A stretch of DNA of 64,000 nucleotides. Source: Mesorhabditis belari. Its lineage: Eukaryota; Nematoda; Chromadorea; Rhabditida; Rhabditidae. Both the position numbers and the translations under genes were made by a program. The DNA is taken from NCBI GenBank assembly GCA_958450365.1, contig CAUEEP010000879.1, positions 1-64,000 of the forward strand, read 5' to 3'. The notes under the pieces are model-generated. The model worked only from the letters and a program-made list of their open reading frames with translations, made no database searches and had not been told where the DNA came from. Numbering within the stretch: position 1 is the first letter of the stretch; every line of letters starts with the position of its first letter. This document shows, piece after piece, positions 1 through 11,406 of this stretch.

Positions 1-1941
1 GTCAAGACATCCTCTACTAGGTCCGAACTAGTCACCGAAGAGATGAGTACGTTATTGACGAGACGTGACAAGATAGACACATTGATCTCCGAAACGGATT
101 CGACAATCAACAAAGTCGTGAAGAACATCGAACGGAGAAAACGACAAGAAAGAGTTGAAACAGCCAAGCCGAAGATCGTCTACGAAACGAAATTCCCCGT
201 TCTCGGGTAAATAAGGCCAATAAACTATTAATTTTTCATGTTTTAGATGCTATTGTTAAAGAAGTGGTACGTGTGATGATGATTGATGATAGACGTCAAA
301 AAGAAGCACTTCAAGCAAAGGGCGACGCTGCTGGACAGGACACCACAATTGCTGACATGTTGATGTGGAAGCACGAAATTGAAGGAATCAACCAAAGGGC
401 TGAATATTTAAAGAAACAATGGGGCGAATACATGGTAAACGATCCTAAACATTACGAGATGATTGATTGGGAAAAGATTGCAACGGTTGGTTTCGAAGAT
501 AAAAGAAATGCAGAAGAATGTCGATACAGGTTGGATCTACTATATAGAAAAGAGAAGTATTTGTCTCTCGGTATGTCTGTCTGTGCGCACGAGAAATTTG
601 CATTTGGAAAGGAAAGCATACGAATTTGCAAGTACTAAATCCAATTTTTCTTTTAATTTCAAAGTACTCAACTGCCTGATTGAAATTTGGAACTGAAAAT
701 TTGCTCTCCCTACTTCTCACTTTTTTCATTTTCATTTTTCATCTTGCAATTTCAACGCTTATCAACTTTTAACTATATCAGCTTTCGTGCTTTTGGCGTT
801 ATTATTGACCAGCTGTAAACAGCTGGTTTTGTAATATCCATGCAATTTGTTTCTTGGTCATTCTTAGTGGCAACCAATTGCAAATAATTGTTTCTTTATT
901 GATGTGACTCTTTTGATTTAGTTGGGAAAATCATCTGGCACCGTGGATCAACACAAACCCTTGGCAAAAAGATGAACTTCTTCGCCTAAAGGCAATTATT
1001 CATTCACTTGATGTAATCGATTTGGCATACGTTACCGAACAATTGAGAACAAAAAGAAATGCAATTGGAGTGTTCAAGGAATTCATACATCAAATCTACA
1101 AATGGAAGATGCAAACGGAATGAACAACGATGGAGGATAAGCACCTTCTTTTGGGTTTCGACACCACTGTATTGAAACGAGAAAATTTCCAAGTATCGCT
1201 ACATGGCAGGTATCAATATTTAAAGAGATGTTTATCATAACTTTTTGTTTAGGCGATACGTACAATTTGAAGAGTATTTGGCGAACGGTCGCGGAGTTTG
1301 TGCCAGAGAGATGGGCTTTCGTGTGTCGCGAAAGATTTCAAAACGTTTTGTCTGCAGAAGGGCAGGTCTACAGAAGGATTGACTATTATTTAGATCGTGA
1401 TACCTTTCGATTCATTTGCAAAATGTTTTTGCAGGTCACTTACTGGACATCACATGATGATTATCATCTACTTCGAGCGGTTTATCAATATGGCACAAGG
1501 CGTTGGAATATGATGGTCAAAGAAATGAGCAAAAATGCAAGAGTAGAGGGAATGATGTTGTTACTTTTTAAAATAAAAATATTAGCAATTACTTTAGGTT
1601 CTTCGACGTTTTAAAACTGTGACGAACAATTGGACAAGAGCCCAACATGAGCAGATCTTGATCCAATTTGGCAAAATTCCCAAAGATAAACTGGTCAAGT
1701 TCTTACACGAAGTAATCTTATTTTAATAAAAGCTAGATGACAACTCGAAAATTCAATTGATAAATTTCAGGACATTCCAAAAAAGATGGTCGAATCGATT
1801 TCTCAACGATTCATGCAATTGGCGATTTTGGAGCAGTCGATCGTAGAGCTTTATGTGAAACGCCAAGCCGTAGAAGATCGATCGAGAAGCTCATCTTGGA
1901 GAAATCTACGAATTGCAACAACACTTAAAATTTGCTGCTGA
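1..1941 (+). CDS. snpc-4: SNAPC4-like Myb-repeat subunit of the snRNA-activating complex (3' part)
   Basis: The gene enters from the left edge, so its start is missing. Exons with good splice sites encode tandem Myb-type repeats: a DWEKIA / CRYSWENHLAPWI segment, then SIWRTVAEFVPERW with CRERF, then YRRIDYY, then a repeat with QYGTRRWNMM. The spacing of Trp and the Y-RRI-YY motif match animal SNAPC4, the DNA-binding subunit of the complex that starts U-snRNA transcription in the nucleus. The last exon ends at TGA 1939-1941. Lesions: near 1120 an in-frame TGA falls where the next Myb repeat should have its first Trp (KMQTE-stop-TTMEDKHLL), and the splice into the exon after about 1252 does not keep frame. 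Either the copy is decaying or single bases are wrong. Family call is good; intactness is doubtful. Confidence 0.62.
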
Positions 1942-2460
1942 TTTGAACGATTTTTGAATGCTTATACTTTAACTGTTTTTGTTTTATGGTTTTTTTCATA
2001 CTATGACTGTATTTTTGTTGTTGACTTTTTGATTAATAACAGTTTTTATAGTTTATTCAGATAAATGTTTAAGCAGTTTATGCGTGTTATTATTTGAGAA
2101 TGGCAAGCCAAATTAATGACCAGGCGACTTTCGTGGAATTTCAAAATCCGAAAGGAAATCGACTGATTTCTTGTAAAATTAGCATGTAAACTTGTCAATT
2201 TTGCATTAAGATGGCAACGTTTTCAGAATCGTTCTGAACTCGTTTCGAATTTCTGCTTGCTTACAGTTCAGCTTATTGATCGGAGGTGATTTTTTTCCTG
2301 CGCTTTTGTAAACTTTTAATCGGTCGTAAATATTTCGGAGTTCTTAATAAAACAAATATGTTTTTTTTCAGGGATAACGTCGAGCTTGTCGAGCGCGTCG
2401 GGCCCTCATTCTCGTTTCACTGTGTTTCTTCATCATTTGTGAGTTTTAATTTAATTTTCT
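1942..2460. other. Intergenic, AT-rich
   Basis: No convincing coding exon is seen here. Short open stretches near 2286-2460 may hold an N-terminal exon of the following MSP-domain gene, but no start could be fixed. Confidence 0.4.
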
Positions 2461-2466
2461 CGATTA

Positions 2467-3709
2467 TTTTATTTAAGTGGTTACCGGATGTGCAAGTCGA
2501 AAAAAGAACCCGAACGATGTGATGCCAACATCAGACGTGAGCTCTCAAAAGGTTTTTGTTTGTTTAAAAACTTAATATTTGTCTTTTTAGAATACGGATG
2601 TACTTTCGGAAAAAACTAGTGGAGCTACGGGAACAATGAAAGAATTGGGCGTAGAACAAAAGCCGATCAAGAACAACGTGAGTCGAGATGCCACTATACC
2701 AGAAATCGTTAATTTTAATTTTTTCTAAGTTAATTTCCTCATTTTCTATACCATTGAAATTTTTGTTTTAGAGCAAGGATGCATCAACTCCGGAGAAAAA
2801 AGTGATTATAATATTTGTTGTAAGTTATAAATTGGGTTTTTATAGGCAGATCCTCAGAACACGGAAAACGAACCAAACCTGGAAAATGCTATGAGAGGAA
2901 CCAAAACGGCCGCTGAAGATGAAGAAGCAAAGAATGTTCGTTGACTTGTCTAACAGCATTGTGGAGTGTTGTTTAGTTGAAAGACAAAAATCGAGAAGAA
3001 ATGGCGGCGCTTGTGGCAGCTGGAGCAGCACTACTTGTCCCTGTTTCAAAAGAAGTGCCAAAGAGATCAGCTGATGAATTAGTCCTCGAGACAGCACAAG
3101 GAACAACCAAGGGGCACAGAGAAGACGGATGCAACGGGCAAAGTGAAGAAATATGAAGGTATCACTTGCAGTTACAACTTTTCAAAGTACGTTTATTTAG
3201 GTGAGTTGGAAATAAACCCTCTACAATTGACGTGGGAACAAAAAGAGATGACACAAAAGTTAATCGTTTCAAACAAGGCAGCCGCCCAAATCTACATGGT
3301 CAAGTTGAAACGCTCGGACAACAACATTTTCAAGTAGGGCTTCGGTAATTCTATATTTAAGGCAACATATAAAACAATTTTAATCAATGTTTCCGACGTG
3401 AGCTCTCAAAAGGTTTTTGTTTGTTTAAAAACTTAATATTTGTCTTTTTAGAATACGGATGTACTTTCGGAAAAAACTAGTGGAGCTACGGGAACAATGA
3501 AAGAATTGGGCGTAGAACAAAAGCCGATCAAGAAGACTCAACCTGTTTATGGAAGTGTTGCTGTTGGAGGGGATCTCGAGATATTCATCACTCAAATAGT
3601 TCCTCCTGCAAAACGACTGGCAGAAAGTGTCAGCGATTCAGGAAGGGAAGTGTTCAAAGCGAGAAGATCTTCAAAAAGATTCATTCATCGCACGCTGCTC
3701 ATCAAATAA
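2467..3709 (+). CDS. MSP-domain protein with charged N-terminal region, interrupted by a duplicated exon
   Basis: Exons give a charged, low-complexity N-terminal part (SRKKNPNDVMPTSDVSSQK, later TGTMKELGVEQKPIK) and then a major-sperm-protein fold: ELEINPLQLTWEQ, LIVSNKAAAQIYMVKLK, QPVYGSVAVGGDLEIFI. MSP domains are nematode sperm cytoskeletal or signalling modules. Two breaks are visible. Around 3113-3116 a GGGG run puts the C-terminal part one base out of frame; one fewer G would restore it. At 3335 the MSP domain stops with TAG after NNIFK, and its remainder (TQPVYGSV...) resumes only after a roughly 195-bp insertion that contains an exact copy of an upstream exon-intron-exon piece. The stop is at 3707-3709 and AATAAA follows at 3723. 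The start is unresolved; an ATG at 2522 is the conservative choice. Confidence 0.62.
2534..2673 (+). repeat. 140-bp direct repeat, copy A (source)
   Basis: This spans an exon end, a complete short intron and most of the next exon of the MSP-domain gene. It reads identical to 3395-3534 by eye. Confidence 0.9.
3395..3534 (+). repeat. 140-bp direct repeat, copy B (inside the MSP domain)
   Basis: Identical by eye to 2534-2673, including the intron. It sits between the two halves of the MSP fold, with 58 bp of unrelated sequence (3337-3394) on its left, and its exon runs directly into the second half of the domain. Confidence 0.9.
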
Positions 3710-3722
3710 ATTGTGTCTGTCG

Positions 3723-3728
3723 AATAAA
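3723..3728 (+). terminator. Polyadenylation signal AATAAA
   Basis: It lies 14 bp after the MSP-domain gene stop codon. Confidence 0.55.
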
Positions 3729-3965
3729 GTATTTTTGCGTTATTTTCTTTCTGGCTATTGGGATAAACATCAGCTCTTTACATCTAAGGGAATTTTCTCA
3801 ATTTTGCGAAACCATTTAATCGTCTGACTCTTGATGATGTATTTTGAACATTTTAGTTTTTGCTACCCAGGTAGGTAGGGTTAAACTGTTTCTCACCGTA
3901 TTAGACGCAGACAAACCCCTTGCAAAACTGATTCTTCCTAAAAATTAAGCATTATTTTTAGGGAG

Positions 3966-5093
3966 ATGCCCGGTGAAACAATAAGAAGACGAAAGGGCCA
4001 TGATTCAACAGCTCAAAGCACAACAAATGGAGATTTGGCAGAAGATGAAGAAGTGTCGTCAAGTTGTGAATTTGCATTCACCAGTCCCGCCGGTTGAGCC
4101 GTCACTTCATGAAGTAAGATTTATGTTTATCTTATTGCAGCCTTTGTTTTTAAATTTAAGTGGTAGCACGTTTACTTTGTTTTTATTATCATCTACAAGT
4201 TTGCATTTTAGGTAGGACACGTTAAAGCACCTGATTGGCCGTTTAGAATATCGGGTATAATGAAACATTCGAAGATTGAAACTTCGGCTTCGGAGCGTTC
4301 ACTTTTGAGTTGAGCTTTTTGAGAATGTATTGTCAAACTTTAGAAGTACAAGAATACCTTGATGGACTTGCATTACCAAAGAGACTGCAATTGGACCGAT
4401 GGCGACTTTGGCGAGAATTTTTTATGTGAGTGAAAAGGGACTTTTTTAATTCAGCTCAATATCAGTTTAGGTTAGCATGGTTTACATGCATACGGTTTAC
4501 ATGCACACGATGTGGTGGCCACTTGCTACAATCGGATCATTCATTCATTTCTTTGTAAGTTCTGTATTATGTATCTGAAGGTTTGCGTTAAATTCAGATT
4601 TTTCTCTCCTGGAGCTACGCAACTCTGAATATCTCCATTTTGGCTGCACAAGTTGGTGGTGGCTATGTGCCAAGGAATTGGAAAATCGATCCCGAAGTCA
4701 AGGTAGCTTTTACTTTTTGAATTGAGCAAATAGCGTTGAGTAATTGTTTGGGATCTCATTGTAAAGCTTTATAACACTTTAATGCCTGTTTTCAATTAAA
4801 GGCGACATTTCAAAACGTTTGCAATGGTGTCGAATGACTGATACAAGCCTCCCCGTTCTTATCACTGCAGTAAATGTGGCCGTTGGGCACTGAAGATGGA
4901 TTGCCGTACGTTTTTTTGTGAAAAGCGAAGTTAATTTCTTTGGTTAGCATGGATCAACAATTGTATCGATCATCGAAATCACGCCTTCTTTGTTCGATTC
5001 CTCATTGTGGCGATTATTGGATGTGTACATGCTAAGATCATTCTTGGAATGTCCATTTATCATGGAATTCATATTGTACGTTGTGTTTTTGAT
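3966..5093 (+). pseudogene. ZDHHC6-like palmitoyltransferase lacking the catalytic His pair
   Basis: From ATG 3966, exons encode a leader, an amphipathic segment (RLQLDRWRLWREFF), two membrane helices (TMWWPLATIGSFIHFF and the following FLSWSYATLNISILAA), VGGGYVPRNWK, and the Cys-rich core YKPPRSYHCSKCGRWALKMD, then CPWINNCIDHRNHAFF and a third helix. Order and spacing match ZDHHC6, an ER protein S-acyltransferase. The core is broken: across 4899-4905 plus the splice it reads KMD-CPWINNC where the family has KMDHHCPWINNC, so both His are absent. The expected second zinc Cys after WC is missing, CGRC has become CGRW and NCxGH is NCIDH. A TGA stands just before the YKPPRS stretch, the leader is interrupted by stops, and the C-terminal part was not found. 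Without these residues acyl transfer is not expected. Confidence 0.7.
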
Positions 5094-5455
5094 TAAAAAC
5101 TACAAAAATTATCAAATTGACTTTTAAAAGCCTTTATTCATCGGTGACACTTTAAAATTATACCGAAATCACACAGGCTTACATCTAGGGTTTTCTTACA
5201 GTCTTACAGGCAATGCCTGTAAGACTAATTCCTAGCAAGAAGAAGCCTATCATGCATTTTGTGAAACTTGCAGGAAACGTTTTGTGTTATGGCGTATTTC
5301 TCTTTTTTTTTCTTCTTTATTATTATTAAAACTGTTAGCTCAATAATATCTTTCTTTCAGAGCTCCTTTTGCGACATCTACCAAGCGCTAAATTGCTCGA
5401 GCAAAATGGCGTAGGTTTGACTTTGCTTGAGCCACGTTTACTTTTTGTGTTTAGT

Positions 5456-6223
5456 ATGATAAAACCACGATCTGAGATGATGCAGGAGGAGTTGATGGAA
5501 CAAGAAGAGAAGGAATTCACTGTTGGACCGCTCTCCATCCTTGCACAATCCGTTAAGAACAATGCACAGGCTGGCGATTTGTATTTTGATGTAGCTTGTC
5601 CCATTCATGATGTTTTTCTAGGGTTTAAAAGTTAAGGCCCTACATTTAGAGCTAAAAACTGTTTCAAAACTTCTGAATTCAGGTTTTGATCAACTGCAGA
5701 AACAACAAGAAGCTACTAGGACGTGTGAAAGCTTTTGACAGGTAAATCGTTTTTATGTTCGTTGCAGAATAACTTTAGCCACTTCAATATGGTGCTTGAA
5801 AATGTGAAGGAGATATGGACAGAGCTGCCAAAAACTGGAAAAGGAAAGAAGAAGGGAAGCCAGTCGCGCGTGATCGCTTCACCTCGAAAATGTTTCGCCG
5901 GTTTGCTTTTGTTTGTTAAGAGTTCGAAATTGAGATTTAGGGTTTGATTAATTAAATCATAGTCTTTGATAGATAATGATAAGAGCAAAATTTATCTGCT
6001 ATCTTACCATGAAGTTAAATTATTGTATTCAAAATTCATTTTAGTGGCGACTCGGTGATTCTGGTGCTCGAAAAAATCTACTCGCACAGCCCGAATAGTG
6101 TGCAACTGAGAAAAACTTGGCGTACAGAAACACGGTGTATGTTTGATCCTCACTATTTCATATTTAAATTTTGCCATTCTGATGTTATTGTTGGCCGAAT
6201 AAAACTTTTTTTCCATGAATAAA
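5456..6223 (+). pseudogene. Sm D2 (snRNP core protein) -like, frameshifted
   Basis: ATG 5456 opens with IKPRSEM..EEL, then [56 protein letters not shown] and GDSVILVLE. This is the whole Sm D2 core protein, a subunit of the heptameric Sm ring on U snRNAs. Defects: the donor after KNNAQ reads GC instead of GT; the invariant Arg of the DRH-NM stretch is Ser under the best splice; one base is missing after the GKGKKK run, so KPVARDRF is out of frame; KMFLRGD reads KMFRRGD; and the usual stop after the last strand is absent, so the frame runs on about 40 codons to TAA at 6221-6223. Sm D2 is highly constrained, so a nonfunctional extra copy is the simplest reading. Confidence 0.7.
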
Positions 6224-7251
6224 AGTGCTTAAAAAATGGTAATCTACCGGGTGTTCAGTAAAAGAAACTCATTTTTAAGCTCGAATTTCCAAAAAAGTCT
6301 CAATGGTTTTTGAGGGTGGTCATGGTTAAAGTTGTGCTTTTGGCCAATATCAATATTTACGCTATCGATTTAATATCGATATTATCTTTTCAGAACCGAT
6401 ATTTTTTGTCATTACCAATATCAATATCGATATCAGTACCAATACTGGTATTGGCCAAAAGCAGAACCCTAGGTATGGCGTGGAAAGTTTTTTCGTCTAG
6501 CAAATTTTTTGTGTTTTTTGAGCTTTTTCTGATTTCATGATTTGCTACTCACCAAAAACACTTTACGACCATCCGATATAGGGCCGATCAAATAAATGTT
6601 TATAACGCACCGAAGCCGTCAACATTTTCTGCCTTCTACCTTCCACTACAATCGGGAATGATGAAAAGCATCCAATCAAGAATTTTTATCGAGTTCAATA
6701 GTTTTATCGAGTTCAGAGTTACTCCTTTTGTCGCGTCCGTCGATCTACGTAAAATATTCAATATTTCACACAGGTTGTGTGCCGCCCATAATTTGGTAAT
6801 TCAGTCTAAAATTTCTATACCCATGTAGAGTCAAGCAAAATATCCAGAAACCAGATCCAGGGTCCTGGCCTGACTCTCTCATTTAATAACCTAGACGCGA
6901 TTCAGTTTCTTACATAATTTAACAACTTCAATGAAACCTTGTACATCTAATAAAACCAAGCAAGAGTGGAGGCAATACGGCAATCCCTCCGTTCTCCATC
7001 CGATGTGTATCCGATTCCTTAGCTTGTTTTGCTTATTTTCTTTGATTTCACTTTTAATTGGTTATTTATAAAAATTTATTTTTGACCAATAAAGATGATG
7101 ATTTGAAATTTTGAGGAAAATTTGACAAACAATGCGTTACACAAAAAGAAGCAGCAATTTACAATAAAAAAAAGATCGATTCTTTTTGACGATTTCTGCC
7201 CAGAAGATTTTGACAATGAATAGAAAATTGTACAAAATCCAATGAAAACTC
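6224..7251. other. Intergenic with an AT-rich palindrome at 6344-6462
   Basis: No gene is supported. At 6344-6462 a GCTTTTGGCCAATAT motif recurs inverted at the other end, and the interior consists of permutations of ATCGAT, AATATC and CAATATC. Confidence 0.5.
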
Positions 7252-8304
7252 TCAAGACTCCATCATTTCCGATCGCGGCTGAACGTAGAAGGCGAAAAAG
7301 TCTGTATGATGAAAATTCGATGACAACATGTAGACATAGTCGATACTCGAGTCAATTTTTCGTTGAAAAAATATAATGTTCGTGAGAGCAAGCGGCTCCA
7401 GATGCTTTCTCCCGAGTTCCCCCAACATTTCGATGACTTCTTGCTTATTTTTTCCGTCAAATCGCTTTATTCCAGGGAATTGCGAAAGAAGGTCGATGAT
7501 TGGGGCGTTTCTTTCCTGAGAATAATTGGTTAGCAGACGAAAAGCCGTCTTCAAATTCTTGCGTGGGATTCGCTTTTCAACAATTGTTCGCACGATATCT
7601 TCAAAGTGATCCGAGCACCGCAATAATATCATGCATTTGATCGAAGTCTTGGCAAAAGCATCGATGTAGAAGTGAAAAGCCGCTACGGAATGACAAAAAA
7701 TCAACGCTTTCGCAGTCATTCATTTGATTTGCAATGAAATTCTCAAAAAGGCTGCTGATCACTTGATTCTGTATTAACAACTCAATGTCTACATGAATAA
7801 ATGCTTGTATTTCAATCACCGAGCGGAAATTCTCAAGAAATTTTCGGAAATTCGTTTCGTTCGTGGTACCCGCAAAGCCGTCCCCGCAAAGCGTCAAACA
7901 TTTCAATTTCACAGATTGATTTTTCAATTGATTCAGAATCATCGCTTGTGTGTCGATGAATTCTTCGGGGCCCAAGTCTATTGATAAGCTGTTACACGAG
8001 TGGATTCGTTTCATCAATGGAAAGTGGAGATCGGTATCAAATTGGCGGATACCGCCGTAGTCTTTCTCGAATAGAACCCAACCACCAGATCCGAAATCCA
8101 TCCGGGCCACGTGATGTCCAAAAACTATCCAGGGTGTTCGGAGCAGAATCGATCGAAATCCAGCATTCACCTTGATCAATTCAATCGTCTCTTCTGGCAA
8201 GGTTTCCTCCAGCACCTCTAACTTTAGGTCGTAACAGAGCTTCTCCATCGGGAATGACGTCGGCTTTCGCATTTTGAACCGTAATTTGCTTGGTGTCGTT
8301 CTAC
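7252..8304 (-). CDS. F-box-like nematode family protein, one internal frameshift
   Basis: An exon begins after the acceptor at 8305-8310 and reads SKLRFKMRKPTSFPMEKLC, then LEVLEETLPEETIELIKVN. That Leu/Pro-rich helical start resembles the N-terminal F-box-like motif of large nematode-specific families (substrate adaptors of SCF ubiquitin ligases). The rest is leucine-rich, mixed alpha/beta, with no catalytic motif. The first frame stops at 7601 and the second frame continues smoothly to 7252 (CSDHFEDIVRTIVEKRIP...), so one base is gained or lost between 7601 and 7719. An upstream exon must exist beyond 8310. The family is inferred from general character only. Confidence 0.5.
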
Positions 8305-8882
8305 CTGTAAATAAAAAAGAATTAAATTTGGTGAAAACAATTAGAATTGAAAGAACTAGAATCAGAATGAAAACGATTAAAATGAAAACTTCTAGACAAG
8401 ACCCTAAATAATCTCTAAATAACTCGGCTCATAACTCGGACGAAGAGTCTCTGTGAGTTTAACGATCTAGATCTATTAAGCTGAGGCGAGTTCAACAAAA
8501 TTTATGAGTTGTTCTCATGTTTCAAAGTTTATGCAAAGCTCAATTCTTGACATGCTGTTGTTTATACATTTGAACTTATAAAAATTTTACGCTTCTCACT
8601 AAAATTATTCAAATTCAATGTGATTTCTTGACTTTGAACAACTTTTCCTCTACTTTAATCTCTATTGTCCATTTTTACTTGGATTGAATAAACTTTTCAA
8701 GATTAAGATTATAACTTGAAACGGTATGTTGCGGGCGGGAGGATTGCCATGTTCTACTGGTAAAATACTTTTTGGCTCATTCTCACCTGCGTACGGTTTC
8801 GTTTATGAATTTGAATCCCATGGGATTGAAGTAGTCTAAAATAGCCTTGAGATATCAAACACTTAGTATGAAATGTCGCAAA

Positions 8883-10934
8883 TCACAAAATAAGAATAAA
8901 TGGATAATCCTTGTGTTTGTCCAAATTCGGATCGAGATGCAGGTTTTTTCGGTTCCAGGCAAAGGAGAAAAAGACGATTAGATTGCACAGCAACAACAGC
9001 TGCATCACCAAGAAAACCAGGAACGAAAAGCTGAAGAAAATCGATGTAAACTGTAGTGATTTCAGGAACTAACGTTTTGATGACCCGCTTTAGGGAGTTT
9101 TTCGTCGGCCTCTCGTCGTTGGGAACTTTTGCCTTTTGGTAGTACTCCGTCAAGAAATTGACGAATTTTGGAAGAACGCTGGCCGATTTCCTGGCCATTG
9201 ACATGAGTCGAGCAGTGAGCAATCCGAAAATTATCGATATGACGCACAGAGTGATGCAAACCAAAAGAAACCAGACTAAACGTTGATGTATATTTGAAAA
9301 ATTTTGAGCTCAGAGTTTCGATTGGGAAAGACCTTTGTAAGTTGACTTGAGCTAGCCGGTGGATCTAAACTGACCAATAAGTGGGACAGTTGTTGTTCGC
9401 GGGATATTGTCGGCGACAACGGTCAGGGTGATAGCCAAAGCCAATAGCGATGTAAGCCCGATGCTTACCTGAATTAGGAAATTTGCCTTGTACCCAGTAA
9501 AGCTCTTATGCAGCCTCAAAACAGAAAAGGGAAGGCTTATATAGAACAAACTGGATCCGATTTCTCAGCTTCTGGAGTCGGCAATAAAACTCCGGTGATT
9601 GTCAACGTCGTGATAAGAGTGGATGGGAGAACGATGACGAGAATATAATAAAAAGCCTTTCTCTGGATTGCGAAACAGAACGTGACCTGTGTGGATGGAT
9701 TGAGAAAAGCAAAAAGAAGCCGTCCCACCTCTGGGTTTATATCGACACGATCCGGCTTTAAGCTTTGTATGAAATATTTCTGCAAACTGAACTCAGCCAA
9801 GACCTGTGATGGGGGAAATGATAGACATGGCTAACGAGGCCTGAGCGATAAACAATATTTTTTGTGGAGAAGATAAGGTATTCAGTGGAAAAATTAACGT
9901 TTATCGTCACCGCTAATGCCTCGCTAGCCATGTCTAGGAGAAATACTGGAAAAGCCAAATGGGGACCTACCGCGACTTCGGCGTTTTCCCATTTTCGCGC
10001 ATGGAATTGCATGGCCGATTGGTTGGTGATCGAGTTGCTCACCCGAACATTACACATTTGAAGGTCAAAGGGGAAACTTCGTAGAGAAATGAGCTAACTG
10101 TTGTACATTGGACAAACCGATTCACGACGGTCCCACAGCTGATTTTTGCGTATTGAAGCTCTTTGAAGACAACTTTCCCATTTGAACTGACCTCCACTTC
10201 GGGAGCCCTTGCATGGTTGGTGACTTTAGCAGAGAATCTGAACTCGGAACGGTAAGAAATCGTTCGATTGCTATTAACTTACGCGTTGGATAAATAAAAA
10301 GGAGGAATCCAGATTCTTGCAGCTGGCAAATAGAGACGTGTGTGGTTATTGTAGTCGAATGGATTGAAACGAAGTCTTTCGTCGACCCACTCCTAAGAGT
10401 TTATTCCAAGAAAAGTTCGCTTAAGGATCTACTTTAGTAGACAATAAACTACCGTAAATACTATAATTGAGTACTCGGGTACTGTTTTTCCATCCCCCTC
10501 TAGGGGTACTCTGTATTAGCGGGTACTCAATACTGTGTTCAAATGGCGCACAAAAAAGGAAAAGTAAACCGCCGTAAATACTCGAAGTATCGAAGACAAA
10601 AATATTCTGCTCGAAGCACCCACTAGACAAATCTCGAGGCCGAAAGCCGCCATTTGCTCTTGACTGTAGTAGTAGGTGAGCACGAGAATCGGCATCGAAA
10701 TATTGACGACCAATGTTCTGTTGCTCCTAAATTTCCCTTGCTCAAACTTTCATACCCAAGTCTGCGTTAAGATAATTTCTCAAAACTTACGCATAGTACG
10801 GGCTTATTTCGTGGTCATACCCATCCAGCAGTGTATTCAAAGCGAACGTTTCCACTTTAAAAGTAAAAGATCACATTTTCAATGCTCGATTTACCTCTAC
10901 CGCACAAAAAATAGATTAAGAAGCGAAAAAACAT
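8883..10934 (-). CDS. Cys-loop ligand-gated ion channel subunit (LGC type)
   Basis: ATG 10934 starts a signal peptide (MFFRFLIYFLC), with a 5' splice after it. The ligand-binding domain follows: LLDGYDHEISPYY, then ISMPILVLTYYYSQEQM, then DERLRFNPFDYNNHTRLYLP with ARIWIPPFYLSNA, then SFPFDLQMC ending the Cys-loop (the 13 residues before this Cys fit the family). After KAFYYILVIVLPSTLITTL (TM1) come TM2 (VSIGLTSLLALAITLTVVAD) with IPRTTTVPLIG, TM3 (VCITLCVISIIFGLLTA), a basic loop and TM4 (SFLVFLVMQLLLLCNLIVFF). The stop is at 8883-8885. Such subunits form pentameric plasma-membrane receptors for acetylcholine, amines or other ligands. The TM2 region looks nAChR-like rather than PAR-type anion selective, but ion choice is not settled. 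The exon around the Cys-loop (about 10090-10150) has an awkward splice. The start codon is 33 bp from the edge of the left inverted-repeat arm. Confidence 0.85.
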
Positions 10935-11406
10935 GAAACGAAAATTTGAAATGATGGGTTATTCGGAAAATTTCGAAGAAAGACCGCCTCGTGGTGTCAA
11001 ATTTCACCTCTTGAATTGGTTAGAGGTGGGTGGGTGAGCGAGGCCCTTACGGAACAGATCAAATAATAATCCATTTCAGGGTTTTCAGTTAACCGACGTA
11101 AGTCCTGGTAAAAGAACATTAACGTTTTATTTACTGAAATGTCTCCGTACTTTTCTGAGCTGAGAAGCTGACTGGGTGAGTTGAGAAGAAGGCAAGCAAC
11201 AAATTGAATTTTAAAAAAACCCATTGGTACTTTGGTGGTTGGGGCATCTATATTTGTACTGAACACGTGTGAACATGAATTTTTCATTTTTAGAGCAAAT
11301 TGTCAATCAAAAAACGGATTTTTCTTAACTTTAAATGAAGATGTTCACGTTGTGGCTCTTATAATGATGGCAAGCCTTCATCGATTGGCACAATTTTTCA
11401 TGTGAG

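Noticed and set aside
9864..10061. Plus-strand frame inside the ion-channel gene
   Set aside because: It is the complement of ligand-binding-domain exons.
10997..11287. 96-codon minus-strand frame in the left arm
   Set aside because: The equivalent frame in the right arm has an in-frame TAG.
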